Shown: one piece after another, positions 1 through 10,400 of the stretch
Layout: every line of letters begins with the position of its first letter
Numbering within the stretch: position 1 is the stretch's first letter
DNA from: Formicarius rufipectus
Lineage: Eukaryota; Chordata; Aves; Passeriformes; Formicariidae
Reading direction: 5' to 3'
Length of the DNA: 64,000 nt
Assembly: GCA_013399695.1 (NCBI GenBank)
Contig: VXAU01004742.1
Span: 197,449 to 261,448, forward strand
Notes under the pieces: model-generated
Told to the model about the DNA's origin: nothing
The model's database searches: none
Seen by the model: the letters and a program-made list of their open reading frames with translations, nothing else
Translations under genes and position numbers: made by a program

Positions 1-360
1 TCTCTGTTCCGCAGAGACTGACAGTACAGAGAACTTCTACCAGTGCCAGTAAATCTTTCAAAGAGGAATTTAAGACAAGTGCGTGTATGTGTGTGCAATT
101 CAATATAGAAATGAAGGTCATTTGGGAAAGTCAAGTGGTGGAACATAAAATATGACTGACGGAGGAGGAATAAAGTAAGTGCAGATGCATCACAGCATTT
201 GTTCTATCTTTTAAGAGATTGACAAGTATTCAGTCTATTGAAGAGGGAGGCAGGCAACCTAATCATATAAACTAGGGCGAAGGGAAAAGACTAAGAACTT
301 TGGTGGGTTTTGTTTGTTTGTTTCTTTGTTTTTAACCTTGGTTTTGAAATTTCTGACTTT

Positions 361-450
361 GAGCTGTGCACGTTATTTATCCTTCCTGTACATCAGTTTT
401 GTCATGTGTAAAAGGCTGGTCTTAATGCTTCTTTTACCACAGAGTTAAAC
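361..450 (+). repeat. MIR-like SINE relic
   Basis: The run around 371-412 (ttatttatccttcctgtac, then catcagttttgtcatgtgta and aaaggctgg) follows the order of the mammalian/amniote MIR segment: an expressed 'cttatttatcc..cctcagttttctcatctgtaaaatggg' type core. It is clearly decayed. No target-site duplication or tail is visible. Recognition is from memory of the MIR consensus and needs a RepeatMasker run. Confidence 0.45.
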
Positions 451-3400
451 TGTGTTCTTAACAGTAATTAACTCATATTGTTACATGTAAAAGACGTTTT
501 GACTTTCTTGCCAGCAGCATGAGCAGGAGTGCCATAAATGGCCAACAAAAGCCCTGTGTCTTGCTAAGAGAGAAGTTCCTCTGCAGAGAGTTGTGCAGAG
601 GGCCATTAATGGTCCCCAGGGACAACAGCACCCTCACAGAAGATGATGTACTGGAGGGAGCCTAAATCTGGAAAGGTGGAAAAGTTTATTCTTCATTCTT
701 CTGTGTGGTAAAGGGTGTGCAGATCCTTTGAGAGGGACAGTGTAAAGTCAAATTTCATGTGCATCTTTAGCTGTGGAAAAAGAGCACTGAGGACTTGTCA
801 GGGACAGGGATACAGCCCAGAGCTTTATATACTCTGTGGACAGTGCTGGAACCCACAATGCAGCTCAGATTGACTGATGCAACATAGGGCTGACTGACAA
901 CTGACTGCAGTTTTGCTGTGAGCCACTGCAGGCCCACAAAATGTTCAGGACTCAGACACCCTTCGGAAACTGGCTCTGGAGCTGCCAGTTCTGGATGCAG
1001 AATGCAGAATCTAGACCCTGAGACAGGATATTCTGAGCATCAAAACCAAATTGAAAATTGCTTTGAGTATGCTCTCTGAATAAATAGAAGTTGCCAGGGT
1101 AACTTTTAACTTTAGGCTTTATAAGGGTAACAAACAGTCATTGTATTTGGAACAGGAAACTGAAGGCACCGGACATATATCCTAGTGCAAGTTACAAGGC
1201 AAAGAAAACAAATACTGAGCAAGTGTCTTCCAACAGAACGGCATAAAGGATGTTCAAGGTGCAGGTGAGGAGTCATTTTAGTTTGACTTTTGACATCTTG
1301 ATTTTTTTTGGGGAACAAAAATTTTGAAGTAGAGAATACTAGCATACTAAAGATCTGAGAGAAGGTGAAGATTTCTCTTGACAGTTATGGTGCCATCCAA
1401 TTGAGATACGATACCTTTTAACCACTGGAATAATGTGACCCATTACTACCTCAAATGCTGAAAAGGCATGGCCTGCGTTACATGACAATTAATTTGTTTG
1501 CTTAAATAGCCCATTGCGTGTGCTCACAGCCAGATACTTTTGCCTCAGTACGTTGCTTAGTCCCTCGACTTGCAATGGCTTGGAGAGATTCTGTCTTTTG
1601 TTTGATTTGCTTCTGGTGAAATACACTGCTCCACGTGCCTTCAGAGTAGTTGTAGCCTGAAGTAAAATCAGACAAAAGAAAAACAGTACTGAAACTATAC
1701 AGTGGTAACATTTAGTTGAACTCCTCCAAAGCAGATCAACAATGCCTTAAACCATTCCTAGTGGAGGGGAATCTGTCTTCTCCAGCAGTCCTTTCAACAC
1801 CAAACAAAAGTATTCTGAGTTTGCCCACAGTAACATGGAATCCCTTTTGTTCTGCCAAGCCACATAAGGGCAGGACTTTGACTTTATCTTCCTTGAAAAG
1901 TGGAGTTGTCAGCAGAGGTTGATTGTTTATATGGGTTGTACAGGTAGTAACATCAGATAGCTTCCAGGCGAGCATACTGCTTGAACTCTGTGAACATCAA
2001 TAAGACACAGCAAAAATGAAAAGTATGTCTGGAAGTTTCCTTTTAGTGCCAGACAGACAGACTGTTACACAACTGTTCCACAGTTGTGCCTGTTGTTACC
2101 AGGAAAGCAAGTTGGTCCTTTCCATTGCAGGATGCCAGAAGCTGTTTCTCGGTTAATGACTAAGATTTAAGACTAGTTCAGATCTCTCCTCAGTCCTAAA
2201 GAAAGTGGCATCCTGTCCCTTTATATAAAAATGATTTCTGGGTTTGTGCTCTAACCTCAGTGGTGGGTGCCAGTTCATGGATTTTATGTAGCCAGTGGGA
2301 CAGCCAAGCAAAGCTGTCAAGTGATACAAATGGTAACCATACCTTTGAGTACAATCTTGGAACAGGGCAAATTTTTTCACTGTTTTTCCCTGCAATGTCT
2401 GAAGATCTCTAGGGAATGTAGCATATATTTCTATATACAGCTGCACTACTGCTTCATTGTTTATCTGTGATTTAAAGACGCATTCACCCCAGTTCTACAA
2501 AATTGTACAATGCAGCCGCTGGTACAACTAGATCACTTAAAACCCAACTCAAATACTGCAAATTTTGGTGAGGTAGCAGCACTAGGCATTTTTCTACTTT
2601 GATGCTCATGTAATTTTTTAATTTTATTTTGGGATTGAGTCCCTGCCAAGTGCCATAATTTCTGAACCAGAAGAAAAGATACCTTCAGGTTAAAATGTCA
2701 CTGTGCCCATCAGTCACACTTCAATGCTTAGTTGTAGTTCACAAGTTATTCAGCAGTGCAATGAATAATTCCAGTCTAGAACTTTTCTTCAAATTCCTTA
2801 TTATTATGTCTGAGGCTACAGTGACTGGAGGCATGAATTTTGACTCTTTTTAAAAGAGTTTGTTTCACAAATATACAGGAATGAAATTCAGGAATACAAG
2901 AATTGATAATAAAATGATGGCTCTGGTGTCCAAGCCACAGCACACAATCGATTTGTATTTATAAAACTGCAAGCATCTTGTTGGCAGCCACATATCCTTG
3001 TCCAGTGTGATACAACTGCATATTTGGGCTGATAAAGTGTGTGGCATACAAAACTGGGGAGCACTTTTTAACAGCTGACAGGGCGCATGGGTACCAAAAA
3101 AAGGACTATTTGGTTAATATGTGCTTGAGCAATTAACTCCTAAAGGATGGAAAGGTTTGGGTTCAATGGATAAAAGTATACAGGGTATGGAACACAACAG
3201 TGCTCTGGTACTTAACTCAGATGATGCTTCAGCATTGTCCTCAGTACTGTCATAAGCTCTGTCTTCAGAGAGATTGCCTTTCTTATTATCTCAAACCTGA
3301 ATGCATTCCCTTTCACGGTTCCTTCCCTTCTCTCTAAAACTACTATGATGTAAATGTGGTTTTTGTAGGATAAACAGTTACAGGATTTTATAGCTGCAAT

Positions 3401-4409
3401 TTGGGCAGTTCACAGAAATAATGAAGTTTGTTAGACTCTTTCACAACAGACTTCTTATATATCAAATCTTGATGTAGATGTTCAGATTAAACAGATATTA
3501 AAAAAAAAAAAAAGGCAAAAGTAAAAACCAGCCTGAGAAAAAGATTTTTTNACCAGCTTTAACCACTAAACACAAAACCACCCAGAAGATCCAGGTCTGA
3601 TTGCTTACACAGTAAAGCACAAATCCCCTTTACATACATATATTGTTACGGTTCTAAAAAATCTTGCTGTTCATATTTCTTCTTTATGTTCCTACCTCTT
3701 TTTAAGTCCATATCTAAAGTTAACATTTAGTCCTCTGAGAAAAAAAACAAGCTTCATAAAAATGTTCACTATCTTCATTTGCCCACACCAATCAAGTTTA
3801 ATTGCTCAGTTAAATTGCCTGGTTACCTCAATTTGCAGACGTTCAGCTGTTTCTATCATTTATTCTCATACCAATATCCAAATTTAAAAATATGTGGCTG
3901 CTTTTCCATGCCTCTTGGCTAATTGTTCAGTTACAAGGTGTGAGCAGTTCTGGCATTTGAAAGATCTGTGAAAGGCCACATGTAAACAGCTCAGGAGTAC
4001 AGAATCAATGACATTTATACATTATGTGTTGTTTCTGTGCTTTGAAACAGAAAATGTATTTAAGTACAAATAGGCGGAAAAACAACTCTAAAAAAATAAC
4101 ACCCACATTTTTTTCTCTCTCTGACTCCTGTTCAAACTTCCTTGGTTTTCTGGTCCAACTGGACAATTTTTTAACTGTTTCTCAGCAAACTCATCCTGCA
4201 TTAATATTCAGTGCCCCATCAGACCCTCTGAAGTCAAGAGCTCTCCTTTAGTTTTGCAGTGGAAAGAATAGGGGGCTGAGCAGGTTTAATGTCAAAATAC
4301 AAAGTGAAAATGACAGACTTCATGATTCATCCCAGGACCACATGCTTTATCCTTGGAGAAAGAGTTCCCTATTACCTTGACCAACCCCTGTGAAACAGGA
4401 GACTGTGTG

Positions 4410-4760
4410 GAGGACTGCTGCCTTTCCATTTGTTTCTTTTTAATTTTTCCTTGACTCTATGTTTGTTACCTGGTGGGTTATTGTTTGTTTGTTTTCCTTC
4501 AGTGTTTCACCTTCTGTTTCTGTTTTTTCCCTCTTTAGGTAATCTTTCCCTTTCACTTTTTCTTCAATTCTCTACACTCCTTTGATGTAATTTTTCCCTT
4601 CTTTCAATCTCGATTCCTCTTTGAAAAGTTTCCTTTCTTTACACCTCTGCCTTTGGAGTTCTTTCCTCTTGCTCTCTTTGTTTTTTTTTTTCTGACCCTC
4701 TTATCCTCCTTCTCTACTTCTCCTCTCTGAGGACTCCCTGCCTTTGGCCTTTTCCTGTAG
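4410..4760. repeat. Pyrimidine-rich low-complexity tract
   Basis: About 350 bases are strongly biased to T and C on the plus strand, with many TTTCC and CTTTC words and few purines. On the CDH6 sense strand this is a long purine-rich tract. It is not a clean tandem repeat. Such polypurine/polypyrimidine tracts can be slippage relics. It contains no recognisable gene. Confidence 0.6.
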
Positions 4761-5889
4761 ATTGGGCTCAATGGTACCCCTCATGAATGCTGATTATCCT
4801 GGTTGGAACTCTATGAGTATTGCACCAGCTGAGTAGCTCTTCATTTGAATTATGCCTTGCAGCCATTTAGGAGGAAAGGAGTGTCACATCCAACTTTGAC
4901 TGACAGCTGACTGGCAGGCACGAAAAGCAGCTACCATCTCTCATGGGAATGCTCAGAAGTTTGCAGAGGGAGACAGAATGTCAAACCACTGTGATCTGAA
5001 GCCTTTGCTAAGAGGCTTGAGATCAACCTAGGTCTTTAGTTGGAAAACCAAGCTGTATTGTTTCTGCTTTGAATGTCATCATCAACAGAATAATTTCTGC
5101 ATTCTGCAAGACAGACTCCTATAGACTATAGCACTTTGGGCAATACAGTCCCTCTCGACTCTTACCATAGGTGCAACTAGCTCTAAAGTTCAGAGAGGTG
5201 GACATTCTAAGTGTTAAGCTGTGATTTTTCTATTTAAAATGACATTTTGCAGACCCTTTTCTGTCAGCATGCTTTGAGCCGAGAAATTTTCAGCTGCCTG
5301 TTGCTTCTTAGTGGACTTCAACTGTGGTTTGTAATAGCATGGCTTGTAGTATGAGGGTTATGTTACAGAGTCCTCAGTGAAACTATGGTGCCTCATCAGA
5401 AAATGGCTGCAGCATTCTTGTGAGCAGTGGCAAATAAACAGGGAAACAACTTTCCTTTTGCTGGGTATAGAGAATCCTCACCAAAAAAGTAGGCACTGTG
5501 AATCCTAACTTAGACCAAAACTGCTTCAGGTTTATGCAGTTTGACTCTAGCAAAATGTATGAGCATGAGGAAAACACATACTACATTTTAAAGCTAAAAA
5601 TCTGGCCTATAGTTAAGGCACATTATTTCCAGACAAAAAAATAAAAAAGAAAATTTTTAATAGAATTGTTCATGATTTGTCATTGGACTTCCTGGTTAAA
5701 TGAGGAACAACTTCTTGTTGATTACAATTTAAGGCTGAAGCCTATGAACCTTTCTGTTGAAAGGTAACCAGCAGAAGCTGAGCACACAGGAAGGTAAACT
5801 AAAAGTTGTAGCAGGCTTTGCTCTTACCTACTTGTTATTGCTGCCTATCCATCATTGCTAAAATCAAAATATAGATGCATATGAAAGAA

Positions 5890-5898
5890 GCTTACCTT
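5890..5898 (-). other. CDH6: 5' splice site of CDH6 first coding exon
   Basis: On the minus strand the exon ends AAG and is followed directly by GTAAGC, a near-perfect U1 donor. The break falls after the Lys codon of the Tyr-Val-Gly-Lys motif at phase 0, which fits the type II cadherin exon structure. Beyond it the frame changes to a non-cadherin sequence, so the reading frame through this point is intronic. Confidence 0.9.
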
Positions 5899-6123
5899 GC
5901 CAACATATTGGTAGTCAGTTCCTGTGTATTCCTCCAATAGAAAGAACTGATTCCACATCCAGCTCCTTTTGGAACGATGGAAGTCTTGCCTGCTGTTTCC
6001 AGACAATACCAAAACCTTCTCCTTTCCTGGAAAGCCACTAGTCCTTTTGGATAACGGAGTTAAGAAGCTTTGTTGGGGCTGACCAGCCCAAAACAGCAGC
6101 CAGAAGCAATGGTAAGTTCTCAT
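5896..6123 (-). CDS. CDH6: Cadherin-6, first coding exon (signal peptide, propeptide, start of EC1)
   Basis: This exon encodes residues 1-76 of cadherin-6, a type II classical cadherin: a single-pass calcium-dependent cell-cell adhesion receptor that works with catenins. It is known as Cad6B in chick dorsal neural tube and neural crest. The ATG is at 6121-6123 and is the first ATG in frame; the open frame upstream has no ATG. Residues 1 to about 18 (MRTYHCFWLLFWAGQPQQ) form a hydrophobic signal peptide. A short propeptide follows and ends in the furin site R-S-K-R at residues 50-53. The mature chain begins S-W-M-W-N-Q-F-F, giving the Trp2 and Trp4 (residues 55 and 57) that make the type II strand-swapped adhesive dimer, then the EEYTG and QYVGK motifs. 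The coding part is exactly 76 codons with no frameshift or stop. The signal and propeptide resemble CDH6 better than CDH9, CDH10 or CDH18 as I remember them. The assignment rests on memory, not an alignment. Confidence 0.94.
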
Positions 6124-6253
6124 CACGGCAACACAAGGAGGTCTAAATAACAACTTTTTGTCTTGTCCCCAAACTAACCTACTTTACTGCACTGAATCCA
6201 ATCTCATGCCGTCTTCCTTCTTTAAATAGCCTTTGCAGTCTCAAAGGATCTCT
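6124..6253 (-). other. CDH6: CDH6 5' UTR portion of exon 2
   Basis: The 130 bases between the inferred acceptor and the CDH6 ATG are non-coding leader. They have no in-frame ATG leading into CDH6, but do contain one short upstream ORF (6184-6207). The bases before the main ATG put a G at -3 and an A at +4, a moderate initiation context. The upstream limit depends on which AG is used; the one at 6255-6254 has by far the best pyrimidine tract. Confidence 0.75.
6184..6207 (-). other. Upstream ORF in CDH6 5' leader (7 codons)
   Basis: On the minus strand an ATG at 6205-6207 opens a seven-codon frame (M-R-L-D-S-V-Q) that stops at TAA (6184-6186), 60 bases before the CDH6 ATG. Its context has G at -3 and A at +4. 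A scanning ribosome would meet it first, so it could lower or condition CDH6 translation. That it is translated is inference only. Confidence 0.45.
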
Positions 6254-6275
6254 GAAAAGAGAAAGAACAACTTTT
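6254..6275 (-). other. CDH6: 3' splice site of CDH6 exon 2
   Basis: On the minus strand a pyrimidine tract (gttctttctcttttcag) runs directly into the leader sequence that precedes the CDH6 ATG. Polypyrimidine followed by CAG is a strong vertebrate acceptor. It implies that the 5' UTR is split and that at least one non-coding exon lies further right, most likely in the CpG island near 56.4-58.2 kb. Confidence 0.8.
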
Positions 6276-7310
6276 TTAGCATTTACAAAGGTACTTAACT
6301 CTCAGGACTGCATGAAAGAAGTCCAAAAAGTAGACAATGATGATACTAAAAAGCTGGGCTGTGTTTCATTCAAAATGTTGCAAATGTTCCTTCAAATAAT
6401 CAGAGTGACTCTGTATAGAGTAGGAGGAAAGAGTCATAATGTTTGGATGTGGAGTGTGGTGCATTCCCTTTTAACTCCCTTTGCTTTCCTTTGTCAACAA
6501 AGGCAAACCAGGCATTTCTCTTTTTACTGACTGAGCTTTGGGATATAACTGATAACTTTCTGCTTGGGAATCTTGATGAGGTTACCGTATTACATCAAAG
6601 AAGTGCTAGCAGAAGCGCACACTGGCTTCCCAGGAGGCATTATGTTGCTATAGTTATGGGCTGAAGAGACTGGACTTCGGTAACTCAAGGATTTTCCCCT
6701 CATATTTAAGGTGTTTTGCCTTGGATTTCATTTAGAAAGGGCCAGCTAAACAGGATGGTAAATGATGTGCATATTTGTCAGTATCTCACACACACTAGTC
6801 CTGTTTGTTACTGCATAGGAAGTGAAGTGGGCACTTTGCTTTATAAATGTAACCTCTAAAAGCACAAAAGTCCTCCAGCTAATTCACTGCTACCTGTGTG
6901 TTTTTACTAGCCACTGCTTCCTACTATTATTAGTAAATATCTGTGCACCTCCAAATTAATTACAAAATTATCTCTGAAGATTTCATAATTTTCAATATGC
7001 AAAAGGCTATACATACAGTACCCTAGCATAGTGTGGACAGTTCTATTTTTAAAAAGGCTTCAAGCTTCTTTTCAGGAGGAAGAAATTATACTATGCGTCT
7101 CAGGTAAACAGTCATGCAAAATGCCTAATTAAGAGCTTTGGAACATTTTATAATGTGAAGAAATCAGAATCAGCTGACAGAAATATTTTACAGCATATAT
7201 TTTTGTCATAAACATACTGATAAATTTTTAGTCCAAACAGATCCATATTCTGAGAGAAGGACCATTTGATTAATTTTTGTTTTCTCACTGATGCTCTTTG
7301 AATTTTTCTT

Positions 7311-7311
<1 letters not shown>

Positions 7312-7401
<90 letters not shown>

Positions 7402-7422
7402 NTTTTTTTTGTTTTTTTTTTT
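7312..7422. repeat. Long poly(T) run with one N
   Basis: Ninety consecutive Ts (7312-7401) are followed by an N, eight Ts, a G and eleven Ts. In the CDH6 sense this is poly(A). No retroelement body is recognisable on either side, so it need not be a retroposon tail. The N and the extreme length suggest that the true length is uncertain in this assembly. The translated poly-Phe and poly-Lys frames across it are artefacts. Confidence 0.9.
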
Positions 7423-10400
7423 CAATATTCTGATCAAAACACATTAAATTATTCTGAACCAGTTCAAAATTCAATACAGCATCTCTCAGGGTTTCTTACA
7501 TCTCTCAGTGTAAATAAAGACTGTGGAATGGCAATCTGACTACACCAAATTGCAAAAAGAATTTTTGTTTGTTTGTTTTAGTTTGTAAGCATTTAATGCA
7601 ACACTACTAGGATCATATTCTATATCAAAGACTATTTCCCCCCCTATATAATATGTTTGGTTTTTAAATGGTGTACATTAGACAGAATTTAGCTTTTGAG
7701 CCACACAGACAGAGTTAGAGTGCCTACAATGCCTCTGGTTAGCTTCCTCTGGTTGTTGTTGTTCTCAGTAATAAACTGCATAAAATAACCTCAAGCCTCT
7801 TACAGTTGCTGTTAGTAAATAATTTTCTATGAAGAAATACGACTTTTAGCTTTTATACGAATAGTAGGTAATGGAACAGGACTGTTCCATTACAATTTTG
7901 TTCCAAAACAATGTATTTTTTTACTGCTTCACAAGATAAAATATGGTTGAGAGATAAGTTCTAGGTGAGAAGCAGTCAGTTTTTCAGCAATAAGAGGAAA
8001 ACAGAAAAGGTAGAATTAATTCTGAAGCAGTGTACTTTCCTCTGTAGAAGAGAGAAGGTTTTCAGTTAGCTCTTGTGAGCCAGTGAGCTTTATGTGAGTA
8101 AAAACAATTCTGTGCTGAAGGTCATGGGAGCTGTGTCCATTATCAGCTTTGAGTGCTGTGAGACACAGACATGTGGGTGTATAAACACATATATGTACAC
8201 ATGTACACACAGACAGAACAGCAAGAATGGAGCTGCTGCCCAGTACTAGACCATCCCAGAAGAGAAAAAGACAGCACAATTGAACTTTACAATGTATTCA
8301 ACAACTGCCTTCAATACAATTGGTGGAGCAGTGGCAAACCAGTGCACAGCTTGCTTAGAGGGGACATGGCAGCAGATTCAGGCAGCTGGCTGGGCAGAGC
8401 TGATGTTGCCCCAACTCTTTCTTTGACTACAGTCTCTCTTACCCTCCTCCTGTGCCCTTCTGACCTGCATAGGGTTTTGTCCTTTATGACTCTGCCAGCA
8501 TCCACTTGAACCTTGGCTCTGAGCAGACTGTGTTCTGATCGGCATCTTCCATCATAGGATACAAAAGAAAAAAATGTGCCTCACACAGTATTTTTGACTT
8601 CCATTTTCTCGCCAGGTTGCTTTGTGGGGAAGTTGGACCCTACCCAGGTGAGTTATGCAGTGCCATGAGCAGTGGCAAAGCTGGTGAACTGCCATGTATC
8701 AGCACACCTGTATCATCAGGACAATCAGTGTTCGGAGGGCAGGTGTGAAAAGACAGATTAGACCGTAGCTTTGGCTGTGCACATGTGGCCTGCCTTGTTG
8801 GGGAGGCAAGGTCAGAGGTAGAGGGTGCAGCACATGAGCAAACTTATTATTTTGCTGTTAGTGAAGTCTGCATGGACTGCTGAAGCATGAGGAGTGAAAA
8901 TCATTGCCTGACAGACTACTCCAGTGCTCATCCCATTGCCCCTATGGCCAAATCCCACGGTGGGGGCTTCATACCTCTCCTCCTACATGTAACACTTCCT
9001 GAGGAGTGTTGCCTGGAGCAGCATTACCTACACAGGATTTGTGCCAGCCTTTTAAAGGATCAGGCCTTCAAATGCCAATTGCCAGGAAACAATTATTCTT
9101 GCAGGGGAATTTTCTGCACTTGAAGTCAGCTATATTTCACAGCACTGATGTCATGGGAAAGGTTTTTATAGTGGCTCATGCTGAAATATAGCTTACAAGA
9201 ATGATATCATAGCTGTGAAATACAGCCTTTTACTCTTCCCTGCAGAGATGTGTCCAAAATGCTGGTCTAAGGGCATGATCCCGTAATGTCCTTTTTGACT
9301 GCACAGTCTTCATGATGAAGCAGAGCAGCTAAGCCCCGGCAGCTTCCCTGTGAGTGGCAACAGAGGAGACACACCTTTATAGACCTAGGCTTAAGTATGT
9401 AACCTGGGTAAGTATCAGCTGAATCCAGGGAGTCTTTGCCCTATAGGTGCTGATAACTGTTTCATGAGGTCATAGTGATAAATCCAGTTGAATGAATAAG
9501 AAGGTTTGGAGCACTACACTGTGAGCTGAGCCTTTAGCAGAGTGAGCTCTTGTGGCTCTTAAATGCCATTTTGTGCTCCAGCCTCAACATCTCATACTCC
9601 AGAGATCTCAGTGATGTAATGGTTTGTCTTATGCAATCTCCTTTCTTTATTCTGAAAACAAGTAATTCACCAGGGATATTTTATTTTCTTTGAATGCAGA
9701 TGAGCAAATATAACTGATGGGACCTCGGGATGGGGGCTAAAATTTGTTTTCTTCACATTGCACAAAGGCAGGTAAAAAGAGGCACTTTAAACATGGCATT
9801 TTTCTCAACCATCAATTGGTCAGCTGGCGGGGGAACTTGCTGTGTTAATCAACTGTCAAGGCTGAAAAGTCAATTTTAGTGTACAATAGCCTCAGACAAC
9901 TATCTTAGCTCTGTCAGCTCAAATATATAGCAAATCTAGACTTTTTATGAGAAAAGAAATCTGCACGCATAAGCTTAAAAATGATCGCAGTCTAACTTTA
10001 GCTATGATCATTGTTAACATAAAAGCAATGTCACTTGCAGGCACAGAACTTTCTTCAGTGTGACAAGTCACAGATTCAAAGTTTATGTTCATTCCTCTTT
10101 GAAGGATCAAAACCTCAGAGAATCACTTAATCACTATAAGTATCAACTTCAAAACTACTTCCCCCAGGTGATGATAGTCATAGTCAGCCTTTCTATTCAC
10201 CCTCTTTCCCAATTATTTCATTAATGCAAGTAATTTCTTAATGTGAGAATTCAGTGCAAATTTACAGCCTTCCAGAGAAATACTTAAGTATTTCAGCTAT
10301 AAATCAGAGAGGAAATGCACCCATTGGAGTCGCTCCTATGAATCTAGGAGCTCTGCTCTGGACATGCCTTTCTGGCACAGTGACAGGCATCAGATACAGG

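Larger units (their letters stand above)
1..5895 (-). other. CDH6: CDH6 intron 2, partial (no exon seen)
   Basis: This stretch lies 3' of the CDH6 first coding exon in the sense of the gene, so it should be the start of the intron that precedes the exon resuming EC1. I looked on the minus strand for that exon, which in this family ends near a D-x-N-D-N calcium-binding linker, and did not find it. The open frames here are short and none resembles a known protein. Contents that can be named are a MIR-like relic (361-450), a pyrimidine-rich tract (4410-4760), a short A-run near 3500 and a single N at 3551. The intron label is an inference from the exon at 5896-6123. Confidence 0.75.

Noticed and set aside
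1..5895. Search for CDH6 exon 3 (continuation of EC1 with a calcium-binding linker)
   Set aside because: No minus-strand frame with the expected cadherin motifs was found, so the exon must lie outside the window.
7148..7539. Poly-Lys and poly-Phe ORFs
   Set aside because: They come from the T homopolymer, which contains an N.
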